The position numbers were made by a program, and so were the translations under genes. From an uncultured Porphyromonadaceae bacterium (GTDB taxonomy: Bacteria > Bacteroidota > Bacteroidia > Bacteroidales > Muribaculaceae): a DNA stretch of 35,219 nucleotides. Below, piece by piece: positions 23,116 to 30,587 of the stretch. The stretch is from positions 1 through 35,219 of the forward strand of contig CALDIF010000058.1 in the NCBI GenBank assembly GCA_937901905.1. Direction: 5' to 3'. The notes below the pieces were generated by a model. That model worked only from the letters and a program-made list of their open reading frames with translations, was not told the DNA's origin and ran no database searches. Each line of letters starts with the position of its first letter. The stretch's first letter is position 1.

Positions 23116-24026
23116 CACTCGGTTCCCAGCAAGAAGAGCAACGGTGTGTCCAGCCGTTTTGCCCAAAAACGTTCTTTATGCTCGTGTCCCTTGAACACGA
23201 GGCTGCGGTAGTGCTCGTTGTCCCACCCGTGTTGAGCGAACACGCTGTCAACACGCTCTTGCCACGGAGCATATGCCGCATCAAGGTCTTCGGTGCCATG
23301 GTCCATATATACGAGCGAATTGTCCGAAACAGGCAAATTGTTGTCAAGGTACTTTATGAAACCCTCGGCAGCAAGGTCGGTGTCAATGTCGACATCAAGT
23401 TTCTCCATTGACAAGTGGCTCGACAGGCACGCCACACCTCCATAAATATCAGGGTATTCACAAAGGGCATACAGCGAGATGAGTCCGCCCATGCTCGACC
23501 CCATCATGAAAGTGTGCTCACGAGTGGTGAGCGGCTTGTAGCGCTCGTCGATAAACGGCTTGAGTTCGTTGACCATAAAACGCAAGTAGGCATCGCCTTT
23601 GGCTTTTTCACCAACGCGAGGCTTGCCGCCGTTGGCATATTGCAACGACTTGTCGGGGAAGTATTCGTCGAGACGATCCCACGTGTTGTCAACACCGACT
23701 ATGATACAACGGCGCGTCTTTCCCGCTGAAATCAATCGCGACATCACCTCGTCGGCTTCCCATTCTTGTCCGTTCCAAGTGACGGTGGAGTCGAATAGCA
23801 TTTGTCCGTCGTGCATGTATAACACGTCGCATGGCTCTCCTGCAGTGTAACCGTCGGGCAACCACACGGTGACATCGCGAGCACCGACGTTTTGCGACTC
23901 GAAGGACGGGTAGCGTTCGAGCGAACCGCTTGCCACCGTGGCACTACCGCTCTTGCGAGTACATACTAAAAAGATGCCTGTCACAACAAGCACAACTAAT
24001 AGGGCTATAATCACTTTTTTAGTCAT
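23115..24026 (-). CDS. Exported alpha/beta-hydrolase, esterase D/enterochelin esterase-like
   Basis: A 303-residue enzyme with an N-terminal hydrophobic segment (VIIALLVVLVVTGIFLVC, residues 5-22) that is a signal anchor or signal peptide; a cysteine at its end could be a lipobox, but the preceding residues fit poorly. The catalytic domain resembles putative esterases of the esterase D group: YMHDGQMLFD near residue 70, nucleophile S178 in GSSMGG, and a C-terminal histidine in GHEHKERFW (H281 or H283). Such enzymes cleave ester bonds in feruloylated sugars, acetylated glycans or siderophores; the substrate here is unknown. First gene of the esterase-unknown-methyltransferase operon. Confidence 0.9.
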   Translation of the reverse strand: MTKKVIIALLVVLVVTGIFLVCTRKSGSATVASGSLERYPSFESQNVGARDVTVWLPDGYTAGEPCDVLYMHDGQMLFDSTVTWNGQEWEADEVMSRLISAGKTRRCIIVGVDNTWDRLDEYFPDKSLQYANGGKPRVGEKAKGDAYLRFMVNELKPFIDERYKPLTTREHTFMMGSSMGGLISLYALCEYPDIYGGVACLSSHLSMEKLDVDIDTDLAAEGFIKYLDNNLPVSDNSLVYMDHGTEDLDAAYAPWQERVDSVFAQHGWDNEHYRSLVFKGHEHKERFWAKRLDTPLLFLLGTE

Positions 24027-24089
24027 GTTGAATTACTGAAAATCATTTTGTTGAAGGTTGAAGGCATTGCCCTCGGTTGTCATGTGCTA

Positions 24090-24121
24090 CAAAAGTACAA
24101 AAATCTTTCTTACCGTGCAAT
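24090..24121 (-). promoter_or_regulatory. Promoter for the esterase operon
   Basis: TACTTTTG (24097-24090, minus) with ATTG 20 bases upstream (24121-24118). It is about 65 bases from the esterase start. Confidence 0.65.
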
Positions 24122-24263
24122 GTCAAGAGTTACCACGTCATTAAATCAACAGCAACGGACTCAACGGGGTCGAGCGGTGTGGTATGCGTAAGAAACATCG
24201 GCCGCGACTCTCATGTTTATCAAGTGATAAGTGCTTTAGATGTATGATTTTTTTTGCTTAACG

Positions 24264-24295
24264 GTTGTGTGTTTTGTCAAAAAACGGTAATTTTG
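24264..24295 (+). promoter_or_regulatory. Promoter for the alcohol dehydrogenase gene
   Basis: GTTG (24264-24267), 20 bases, TAATTTTG (24288-24295). It is the only exact TAnnTTTG box seen upstream of the gene and implies a leader of about 250 bases. Confidence 0.55.
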
Positions 24296-24551
24296 AAGTC
24301 AAGTTCTGCTGATTGTAAGAAGACCTACTCGTGTGCCGGATTGGAAATTTTGTCCCGGTTTGTAAAAGTCTTGACCGATAAGTAAATAACCTCGAGGTGT
24401 GACTTGGACGTGTCAGGACGCTTAACGGTGAGTTCCGTTCTGCCTCTACGGGTATGACTTGTAACTGTTCGTAGAATTTGTCTCAGTTTTTATTGTTTGT
24501 TCGGCATTGATGCCGACACCGTTTACCGTTAATTAACCTAACCTGTTTTTT

Positions 24552-25715
24552 ATGCGTAATTTTGATTACATGACGCCGACGCGTCTTATCTTCGGCAAGG
24601 ACTCTATCGTCAAGTTGCCCGACGTGATGAAACCCCTCGGAAAGCGTGTTTTGCTCACTTACGGTGGTGGTAGTATAAAGAAATTGGGGCTGTACGACCG
24701 CGTTAAATCACTGCTCGCCGATTTCGACATCGTTGAGTTGTCGGGCATTCAGCCCAATCCCAAGTATAACCCCAGTGTGTCGGAGGGCGTTCGCCTGTGT
24801 AAACAACACGATATTGACGTGATTTTGGCCGTGGGTGGCGGTAGTGTCCTCGATTGTTCCAAGGCTATTGCTGCCGGTGCGAAGTATGACGGCGAGCCTT
24901 GGGATCTCATCACCGGCAAGGCGAAGGCTCAAGCGGCATTGCCCATAGTAGATGTTTTGACGCTCGCGGCAACAGGCAGCGAGTACGACTGCGGTGGCGT
25001 GATTTCGCGCACCGAGACTAACGACAAGATAGGCTACATTGATCCGCATCTCTTCCCCGTGTGCTCTATTCTTGATCCGGTGTACACGTTCACGGTGTCG
25101 GCAAAGCAAACGGCTGCCGGCTGTGCCGACGCGATGAATCATGTGATGGAACAGTATTTTGCCGACGACACGACATTGCTCAACGACGGTTTTTGCGAGG
25201 CTGAGTTGCGAGCATTGATGGCAAATGCCCGCAAGTGTCTCGACAAACCCGATGATTACACGGCGCGTGCCGAGATGATGCTGTGCTGCACCTACGGTTG
25301 CAATGGCATTTTGTCCCTGGGTAACAGTTATTCGGGTTGGCCGTGCCACGCCATTGAACATGCGCTGAGTGCTTATTACGACATCACTCACGGTGAGGGG
25401 CTCGCAATCATTACGCCGCGTTGGATGCGACATATATTGAGCGACCGCACATTACCGCGTTTTGTCAAGTACGGCATTAATGTGTTCGGCATCGATGCGT
25501 CACTCCCCGATCGTCAAATCGCCGAGCAGGCTATTGATGCCACTTACGCGTTCTTCGAGAGTATCAACATACCGATGCACTTGCGTGACGTTGGCATCGA
25601 TGATAGCCGCATTGACGAGATGGCTCATCACATTGCCGTTAACGAGGGGTTGGAGTCTGCCTACGTTCCCTTGAGTGAGGGCGATATTAAGGAAATACTG
25701 CTTGCCAGTTTGTGA
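24552..25715 (+). CDS. Iron-containing (group III) alcohol dehydrogenase, YqhD/BdhA type
   Basis: A 387-residue cytoplasmic NAD(P)H-dependent alcohol/aldehyde oxidoreductase, exactly the length of E. coli YqhD. The nucleotide site is GGGS at about residues 39-42 and AVGGGSVLDCSKAIA. Metal ligands D193, H197, H266 and H280 each sit one position before E. coli D194, H198, H267 and H281, so the active site looks complete. The probable role is reduction of toxic or fermentation aldehydes; physiological substrate unknown. It has its own promoter and a long leader. A GNAT gene follows 49 bp later. Confidence 0.95.
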   Translation: MRNFDYMTPTRLIFGKDSIVKLPDVMKPLGKRVLLTYGGGSIKKLGLYDRVKSLLADFDIVELSGIQPNPKYNPSVSEGVRLCKQHDIDVILAVGGGSVLDCSKAIAAGAKYDGEPWDLITGKAKAQAALPIVDVLTLAATGSEYDCGGVISRTETNDKIGYIDPHLFPVCSILDPVYTFTVSAKQTAAGCADAMNHVMEQYFADDTTLLNDGFCEAELRALMANARKCLDKPDDYTARAEMMLCCTYGCNGILSLGNSYSGWPCHAIEHALSAYYDITHGEGLAIITPRWMRHILSDRTLPRFVKYGINVFGIDASLPDRQIAEQAIDATYAFFESINIPMHLRDVGIDDSRIDEMAHHIAVNEGLESAYVPLSEGDIKEILLASL

Positions 25716-25764
25716 CAAGCGTTCCGTTGTATTCGGTTGTTGTAGGCTTTTTTAATACATTGTT

Positions 25765-26328
25765 ATGGTTGAGATGGCAGAGGCACGTCGCGAACACGCT
25801 CCGCAAATTGCGCGTTTGATAATGCAGGCCATGACAGACGAGTGTTGTCTTCATTTTTGTGGCAAGGGGCACGGGCTTGACGATTTCTACGCCATGATGA
25901 CGCTATTAGTGGAACGAGAGGACTCGCAGTACAGTTATCTGAATACTGTCGTCGCGCTCGACGGCTCTGCTGTTGTGGGTGTCGCGGTGGCTTACGACGG
26001 CGGACGGCTGCATGAGTTGCGACGCGCTTTTGTGGAGATGGCTAAGGTGTATCTCGATGTTGACCATAGCAATATTGACGACGAAACGCAGTCGGGCGAG
26101 TTGTATCTCGACTCGCTCGCTGTGTTGCCGGCTTATCGCCGCAAGGGAATCGCGCGGCGACTGGTGGTGGAAACCAAGCGTCGTGCCGACTTGTCGGGAC
26201 TGCCTTGTGTGGGTTTGTTGGTCGATGCCGATAATGATGCGGGTGCCAAGTTTTACGACAAGTTGGGTTTTCGTTTTGTTGACAACAGTCGTTGGGGTGG
26301 TCATGCAATGAGACATCTTGTATTGTGA
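25765..26328 (+). CDS. GNAT-family N-acetyltransferase
   Basis: A 187-residue GNAT acyltransferase. The acetyl-CoA pyrophosphate loop is RRKGIARRLV, preceded by the strand LYLDSLAVLPAY and followed by VDADNDAGAKFYDKLGFRFV, the usual motif B end. The N-terminal EARREHAPQIARLIMQAM is the standard first helix. The acceptor is unknown. It lies 49 bp after the alcohol dehydrogenase on the same strand, with no clear promoter between, so it may be co-transcribed. ATG 25774 is an alternative start. Confidence 0.88.
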   Translation: MVEMAEARREHAPQIARLIMQAMTDECCLHFCGKGHGLDDFYAMMTLLVEREDSQYSYLNTVVALDGSAVVGVAVAYDGGRLHELRRAFVEMAKVYLDVDHSNIDDETQSGELYLDSLAVLPAYRRKGIARRLVVETKRRADLSGLPCVGLLVDADNDAGAKFYDKLGFRFVDNSRWGGHAMRHLVL

Positions 26329-26500
26329 TGAACAAGAAGTATATATGTGCAATTATATAAAGTGATACTTTATGCCGAAAAGCACGCGATAACACAGTGT
26401 TCTTAAAGTATTGCTTTAACATGCTTCCGATAAGGTGTGTGCTTGTTTTTTAATGCGTGATAAGATAATTTTTGACGTTTATAATACTCGGTAGGTTGAG

Positions 26501-27094
26501 ATGCAAGGTGAATCGGTGACAAAGTGTTCGTGGTGTGTTGACGGCAACTTGCTCGAGGCATACCATGACAACGAGTGGGGAGTGCCGTGCCACGACGATG
26601 CGGCTCTGTTTGAATATTTGATGTTGGAATGTATGTCTTGTGGGCTGAGTTGGAAACTCATGCTGGTTAAACGCGATATATTCAGAACTTGCTTTGCGGG
26701 GTTTGACGTTAAAAGGGTTGCGGCATTTGTCGCCGACGATGTGGATAGAATTCTTCAAACACCGGGTATGATACGTTCGCGACGTAAGGTTGAAGCCGTC
26801 GTCGGCAATGCGCGTTGTTTCATCAAAATTCAACAGGAATACGGCAGTTTTGATGCTTATTTGTGGGCGTTTACCGGTGGGAAAACGCTTGTGTACAAGC
26901 GACATCTTGAGGGGCAGTGGTTGACGCGTAACGAACTGTCCGATCGTGTGGCAGCCGACTTGCGTGCGCGTGGTTTCAAGTTCTTGGGCTCAACGTTGGT
27001 GTACTCATTTCTACAAGGTGTCGGGTTGGTCAATGATCATGACGTGTCGTGCCCGCAGTTTGCACTGTTGGGGGGCGATGTCGTTGATGCTTGA
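26501..27094 (+). CDS. tag: DNA-3-methyladenine glycosylase I
   Basis: A 197-residue base-excision repair enzyme that removes 3-methyladenine from alkylated DNA. Every key position of E. coli Tag is kept at a constant offset of five: zinc ligands C9, H22, H180 and C184 (E. coli C4, H17, H175, C179) and the base-contacting E43 (E38). YHDNEWGVPCHD, CGLSWKLMLVKRD and RGFKFLGSTLVYSFLQGVGLVNDH are the family blocks. The preceding 172-bp gap contains a small inverted repeat (ATAAAGT/ACTTTAT at 26357-26373) but no clear promoter. Confidence 0.95.
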   Translation: MQGESVTKCSWCVDGNLLEAYHDNEWGVPCHDDAALFEYLMLECMSCGLSWKLMLVKRDIFRTCFAGFDVKRVAAFVADDVDRILQTPGMIRSRRKVEAVVGNARCFIKIQQEYGSFDAYLWAFTGGKTLVYKRHLEGQWLTRNELSDRVAADLRARGFKFLGSTLVYSFLQGVGLVNDHDVSCPQFALLGGDVVDA

Positions 27095-27144
27095 TTGTGT
27101 TATAACAGAGTGTAGGTGATTAAATAATATATAAATTGTTAGAG

Positions 27145-27642
27145 ATGAAGTTTTTGGAATTGGTGCAACGACGATACAGTTGCAGGGGATATACATCACG
27201 CGATGTCGAACAAGCAAAGTTGGATTATGTCATGGAGTGCGTGAGGCTTGCTCCCTCGGCTGTCAACAAGCAGCCGTGGTGTTTTCACGTCGTAAATGAT
27301 GCTCGCCTGAAGGAGAAGTTGTGGGAGTGCTATCATCGCGACTGGTTCAAGACGGCACCGCTGTATATTGTAGCCACAATATTGCGTGACGAGCAGTGGG
27401 TTAGGATTGACGGCAAGCCTCATGGCGACATTGATATAGCCATTGCGGTTGAACATCTGTGTCTTGCCGCTGCCGAACAGGGACTCGCAACATGCTGGGT
27501 GTGTAATTTTGATGTGGACTTGTGTAGACAGGTTTTGTCCCTGACCGATAGGGAAGAGCCTGCCGTTCTCGTTCCCATAGGTTATGCGTCCGATGAGCCC
27601 AAACCCAAACATCGCAAGGCAATCGGCGAAATTGTCAAATAA
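27145..27642 (+). CDS. Nitroreductase-family FMN oxidoreductase
   Basis: A 165-residue flavoprotein of the nitroreductase family. FMN-binding features are RRYSCRGYTSRDVE at residues 9-22, LAPSAVNKQPW, the central AIAVEHLCLAAAEQGLATCWVCNF and the late VPIGYASDEPKPK. These enzymes reduce nitro compounds or quinones with NAD(P)H; the natural substrate is unknown. ATG 27145 is preferred over an in-frame TTG at 27136. It is about 50 bp after tag. A small inverted repeat AAGCG-CGTT-CGCTT follows the stop. Confidence 0.9.
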   Translation: MKFLELVQRRYSCRGYTSRDVEQAKLDYVMECVRLAPSAVNKQPWCFHVVNDARLKEKLWECYHRDWFKTAPLYIVATILRDEQWVRIDGKPHGDIDIAIAVEHLCLAAAEQGLATCWVCNFDVDLCRQVLSLTDREEPAVLVPIGYASDEPKPKHRKAIGEIVK

Positions 27643-27831
27643 CGACAAGCGCGTTCGCTTTACTTCAGTTATTGGTTATTCGGTTGGCTCAAGCGCAAAC
27701 TGTTACTATGGACGATAAGGCACATCCGAGGTCGCAGTGTGAGATGAGCTCTCATGCCCTATGTGGCACTCACCTACGGCGAGCACTACATGAGGTTTAG
27801 CATAGTTGCGTCGTCTTCGACTATCCGTAGT

Positions 27832-27880
27832 TTACGCTGCGCTCCACCCACGGTTACCTGTATTTCGCCCTCATGGGCGC
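27832..27880 (-). repeat. Dispersed intergenic repeat, copy 2
   Basis: Reverse-complement match to 2222-2270 (45 of 49 bases). The short CGCCC-NNNN-GGGCG hairpin is kept with a changed loop, but the long stem is damaged: the outer arm reads CCGTAGTT here rather than CCGTGGGT. Similarity weakens beyond about 27900. The surrounding sequence from about 27750 (CCTATGTGGCACTCACCTAC) has the look of a Bacteroidales intergenic repeat, from memory. Confidence 0.8.
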
Positions 27881-27882
27881 AA

Positions 27883-27996
27883 TTACGCCGATTTATGAGA
27901 GATGATGACCTCGCCGCGAAGGTTCGTTGTTGCCTTGACCACTTGTTTCTTTCCGTCAACAACGAGGTCTGTCTTGAATTTTATCTCCTTTGCTAT
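27883..27996 (-). pseudogene. Remnant of a gene 5' end, possibly phage tape-measure-like
   Basis: On the minus strand a 37-codon frame reads IAKEIKFKTDLVVDGKKQVV, continues KATTNLRGEVIISHKSA and stops. The pattern (M/I)AKEIKFxxxLxVDGKxQVVxATTN is, from memory, like the start of Bacteroidales phage or conjugative-element tape-measure-type proteins. Here the first codon is ATA instead of ATG, and a stop lies three codons further upstream. The 3' end runs straight into the dispersed repeat, which supplies the stop. It looks like a 5' gene fragment cut off by the repeat. Not expressed as far as can be judged. Confidence 0.4.
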
Positions 27997-28008
27997 ACAA
28001 TTATTTTA

Positions 28009-28040
28009 TTTGTCGTTCGTTCTTAAAGAAAAACGACAAA
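28009..28040 (+). promoter_or_regulatory. Hairpin just upstream of the small membrane gene
   Basis: A perfect 9-bp stem TTTGTCGTT (28009-28017) / AACGACAAA (28032-28040), with a possible inner TTCT/AGAA pair, ends 11 bases before ATG 28052. It overlaps the A-rich region where ribosomes would bind. Confidence 0.5.
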
Positions 28041-28051
28041 ACTCAATAATC

Positions 28052-28267
28052 ATGCACTTTGATAACGCCCCGGAATGGCTTTTGCTTTCCACCTTCTTTG
28101 CGTATCTTGCTATGTTCCTTGTCGGCATGGTCGCTGTTATTTTAGTGTCATGCAACCTTTGGAGCAGCGTAGTACCTTACTTAGTAGACGCATTCATTAT
28201 CCTTGCAGCCATTAGCGTTTTCTTTTCCGCATTGATGGCAAAATATGTCCGCTTTGACGGTTTTTGA
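28052..28267 (+). CDS. 71-residue two-helix membrane protein, unknown
   Basis: A small hydrophobic protein: MHFDNAPEW, a first helix (LLLSTFFAYLAMFLVGMVAVILVSC), a short loop, a second helix (YLVDAFIILAAISVFFSALMA) and a basic-aromatic end KYVRFDGF. No family recognised. It lies between the nitroreductase and mnmE, next to repeat debris, and a stable hairpin covers its leader. It could be a small envelope protein or a membrane-active toxin; there is no evidence to choose. It is real if the helix pattern and A-rich leader are taken as support. Confidence 0.5.
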   Translation: MHFDNAPEWLLLSTFFAYLAMFLVGMVAVILVSCNLWSSVVPYLVDAFIILAAISVFFSALMAKYVRFDGF

Positions 28268-28268
28268 C

Positions 28269-28310
28269 AGCGCGCAACACCGAATGTTCGGGCACTATCT
28301 TGTCCGCGCT
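28269..28310. terminator. Weak hairpin between convergent genes
   Basis: AGCGCG (28269-28274) can pair with CGCGCT (28305-28310) and encloses CCGAA-TG-TTCGG (28280-28291). There is no T-run on either strand. Confidence 0.35.
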
Positions 28311-28318
28311 TGAATGTC

Positions 28319-29701
28319 TTATTTTCCGATGCAAAAGTTGCTGAACACGTCATTGAGGATGTCTCCGGTGGTGATGGTGCCGGTGATGATGCCGATGTGT
28401 TCCATTACTTCACGAAGGTCTTGAGCGACAAGTTCGCCGCTGATACCACTTTGGATGGCGCGTGTTGCGCGTTGCAATGCCTTGCCGGCAAGTGACAATT
28501 CGGCGTAGTGGCGGGCATTGGTGACAACAACAGCATTTTCGTCGGTTGCTGCGTCGGGTGTGGCAAGACGGGTGAGGGTCTCGCGAAGTCGCTTGATGTC
28601 GTTATCGTTGTGGGCACTGCCGGTTACGACCGTTGCTGTCGGCATTTTTTCGTTCACAATTTTCATTGCGACATTAGGGTCGGCAACATCGGTTTTGTTG
28701 ATCATGACCAACAAGTGCTTATCGGTGCAGTGGGGTAGCACTTGGGCGGTAACATCGCGCAATGTTGTTTCGTCGCTTGTGGCATCAATAACCCATAGGA
28801 CGACGCGTGCTTGTTCAAGGCGCGCGATCGTGCGGTTGATACCCATTTCTTCGATTGTGTCGCCCGGGTCATGTCGCAGGCCGGCTGTGTCGACAAGTCG
28901 CACGCTCACTCCGCCGAGCGAAATCACTTCCTCGATAGTATCGCGCGTTGTGCCGTGAATGTCGCTCACGATGGCACGTTCATCGCCTGTGAGAGCGTTG
29001 AGCAGTGTCGATTTTCCGGCATTGGTTTGTCCGACGATTGCCACCGGCATGCCGTTGCGGATTGCGTTGCCGTCCTCAAACGATGCTGTCAGCGTGTCAA
29101 TCTCATGTTGCATATCGTTGGCGAGGGCGAGCAGTTCGTTGCGGTCAACAAATTCAACGTCCTCCTCGCTGAAGTCGAGTTCCAATTCGATGAGTGCAAC
29201 GAAGTGCACTAATCGTTTGTGCAGTTCTTGCAGTCGTGTCTTGAAATTACCTTTCAGTTGTGATAGTGCCACGCGCGCGGCAACGGCACTCTCGGCGGCA
29301 ATGATGTCGGCAACTGCCTCCGCTTGGCTCAGGTCGAGGCGCTTGTTGAGGAAAGCGCGTTTGGTGAATTCGCCGGCTGTGGCTGTGCGTGCGCCTGCAC
29401 CGTGCAGCACGGTAAGCAGGTGTCGCTGTATCCACGTTGACCCGTGGCACGACAATTCAATCACGTCTTCGCCGGTATAGGAGTGTGGCGCGCGATAAAC
29501 GGTTGCCACCACCCGGTCGACATCAGTACCCTCGCTCGACGTGATGTAACCCACATGGGCGGTGTGGCTTGCCACCTTGTTGAGGTCGACACCGCGCCAA
29601 CATCGGGCGACGATGTTTATTGCCTCAGGACCGCTGACGCGTACCACGGCAATGCCGCCACGTCCTGCCGGCGTGGAAATTGCGCAAATTGTTTCGGTCA
29701 T
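28319..29701 (-). CDS. mnmE: tRNA uridine-5-carboxymethylaminomethyl(34) synthesis GTPase
   Basis: A 460-residue GTPase that with MnmG modifies the wobble uridine of several tRNAs. The N-terminal formyl-THF-binding domain starts TETICAISTPAGRGGIAVVRVSG. The inserted G domain has the P-loop GQTNAGKST (residues 224-232), DIHGTTRDTIEE, DTAGLR and NKTD. The chain ends in the invariant FCIGK, with the catalytic cysteine at 457. Start at 29701: longer in-frame starts lie inside the nuclease gene, which stops one base before. Last gene of the rprX operon. Confidence 0.96.
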   Translation of the reverse strand: MTETICAISTPAGRGGIAVVRVSGPEAINIVARCWRGVDLNKVASHTAHVGYITSSEGTDVDRVVATVYRAPHSYTGEDVIELSCHGSTWIQRHLLTVLHGAGARTATAGEFTKRAFLNKRLDLSQAEAVADIIAAESAVAARVALSQLKGNFKTRLQELHKRLVHFVALIELELDFSEEDVEFVDRNELLALANDMQHEIDTLTASFEDGNAIRNGMPVAIVGQTNAGKSTLLNALTGDERAIVSDIHGTTRDTIEEVISLGGVSVRLVDTAGLRHDPGDTIEEMGINRTIARLEQARVVLWVIDATSDETTLRDVTAQVLPHCTDKHLLVMINKTDVADPNVAMKIVNEKMPTATVVTGSAHNDNDIKRLRETLTRLATPDAATDENAVVVTNARHYAELSLAGKALQRATRAIQSGISGELVAQDLREVMEHIGIITGTITTGDILNDVFSNFCIGK

Positions 29702-29702
29702 C

Positions 29703-30587
29703 TCAATATAACCACTTGTCAATATTGGTGTCTCGTTCCACGATATTTTCAAGGCTGTCGGGCAACGAGGCAAACAGGTCAAGCCCTGTGAGTTGCTCAA
29801 TGTGGTCAACGCTGACGGCGTGGCTTTTGATTGACGCTGTGTCACCCGGACGGTTGTCGTAAACGAAGCCTATGGCACGCATGGGTTGAGCATCGGGAGC
29901 GAGTACCACTTTATAAAACCGTTTAGGTACGGCGACACGGTGTCGTCGTCCGATATACGTCATGTTATCGCTCAACACGGGACCTGTCACCACGATGAGC
30001 GACTTGTCGCGAGCCGCCCACTCGCGAACCTTGAGTTCGAGATTTCCCCATGCCCCCTCGTTCATATCCTTGTCTTGTGGACAAATGTTGGTCATGAGGA
30101 AAGACTCGTTGAGTGCCTGTTGGTCCCACTTGAGGTCGCCGGCCGGAGTCATGTGTCCGCGAGTATAGCCGCTTCCGCTGTAGTCATTGCCCCACGCGCA
30201 CCCCTTGATGCTCTCGTCGTCGCGAAATTGGGCTTTGTCTCTCGACGCTTTGCCTCGCAGTTCGTCGGCGGTGAGTTCGTAAACCGATGCTACCGGCACG
30301 TTATACCTCGTGCTGTAATAGGTGTCATACCCGGTGTAACTGCGGTAAACCACTTTGCTCACGGTGTCGTTGACGGTCACGCGCATTAGTTGTGCGGTTG
30401 TTGACGGGTGCACGGCGGCATTGGCTACGGCAACGCTATAGTCAACCGTGGTGGTGTCACCATTAGGGTGCCGATCCGTGTTGCCTCCGGCACTCGTGTT
30501 GTAGTGTCGCACGACGGCTAACACAAGGAGCAGCACGAGCAGTGCGATGTAATGCCACTTGCGGCGGTCGGGTTGTCGGGGTGTCAT
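29703..30587 (-). CDS. Membrane-anchored DNA/RNA non-specific endonuclease
   Basis: A 294-residue beta-beta-alpha-metal nuclease of the NUC1/EndoG type with an N-terminal hydrophobic anchor (YIALLVLLLVLAVV), so it acts outside the cytoplasm. The active site reads YTRGHMTPAGD: the general-base histidine is H145, but the usual DRGH aspartate is threonine. The metal asparagine is N176 in MNEGAWGNLE. SIKGCAWGNDYSGSGYTRGH and the late SIKSHAVSVDHIEQLTG match secreted Bacteroidota members. It probably degrades extracellular nucleic acid for nutrition or defence. It overlaps the upstream acyltransferase by four bases (ATGA). Confidence 0.9.
   Translation of the reverse strand: MTPRQPDRRKWHYIALLVLLLVLAVVRHYNTSAGGNTDRHPNGDTTTVDYSVAVANAAVHPSTTAQLMRVTVNDTVSKVVYRSYTGYDTYYSTRYNVPVASVYELTADELRGKASRDKAQFRDDESIKGCAWGNDYSGSGYTRGHMTPAGDLKWDQQALNESFLMTNICPQDKDMNEGAWGNLELKVREWAARDKSLIVVTGPVLSDNMTYIGRRHRVAVPKRFYKVVLAPDAQPMRAIGFVYDNRPGDTASIKSHAVSVDHIEQLTGLDLFASLPDSLENIVERDTNIDKWLY

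Larger units (their letters stand above)
24027..24551. other. 525-bp divergent intergenic region
   Basis: Holds one promoter in each direction (listed separately). If the plus-strand promoter is used, about 250 bases (24302-24551) form an untranslated leader before the alcohol dehydrogenase. CGGCAT-TG-ATGCCG near 24511-24524 is an inverted repeat in that leader. No known riboswitch consensus and no convincing small ORF were recognised. Confidence 0.5.

Noticed and set aside
24027..24551. Known riboswitch or tRNA in the long intergenic region
   Set aside because: No cloverleaf and no conserved core of a riboswitch class I know could be found by eye; only simple inverted repeats.
24708..25433. 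241-codon minus-strand frame inside the alcohol dehydrogenase
   Set aside because: Antisense to a gene with all metal ligands conserved; no family features of its own.
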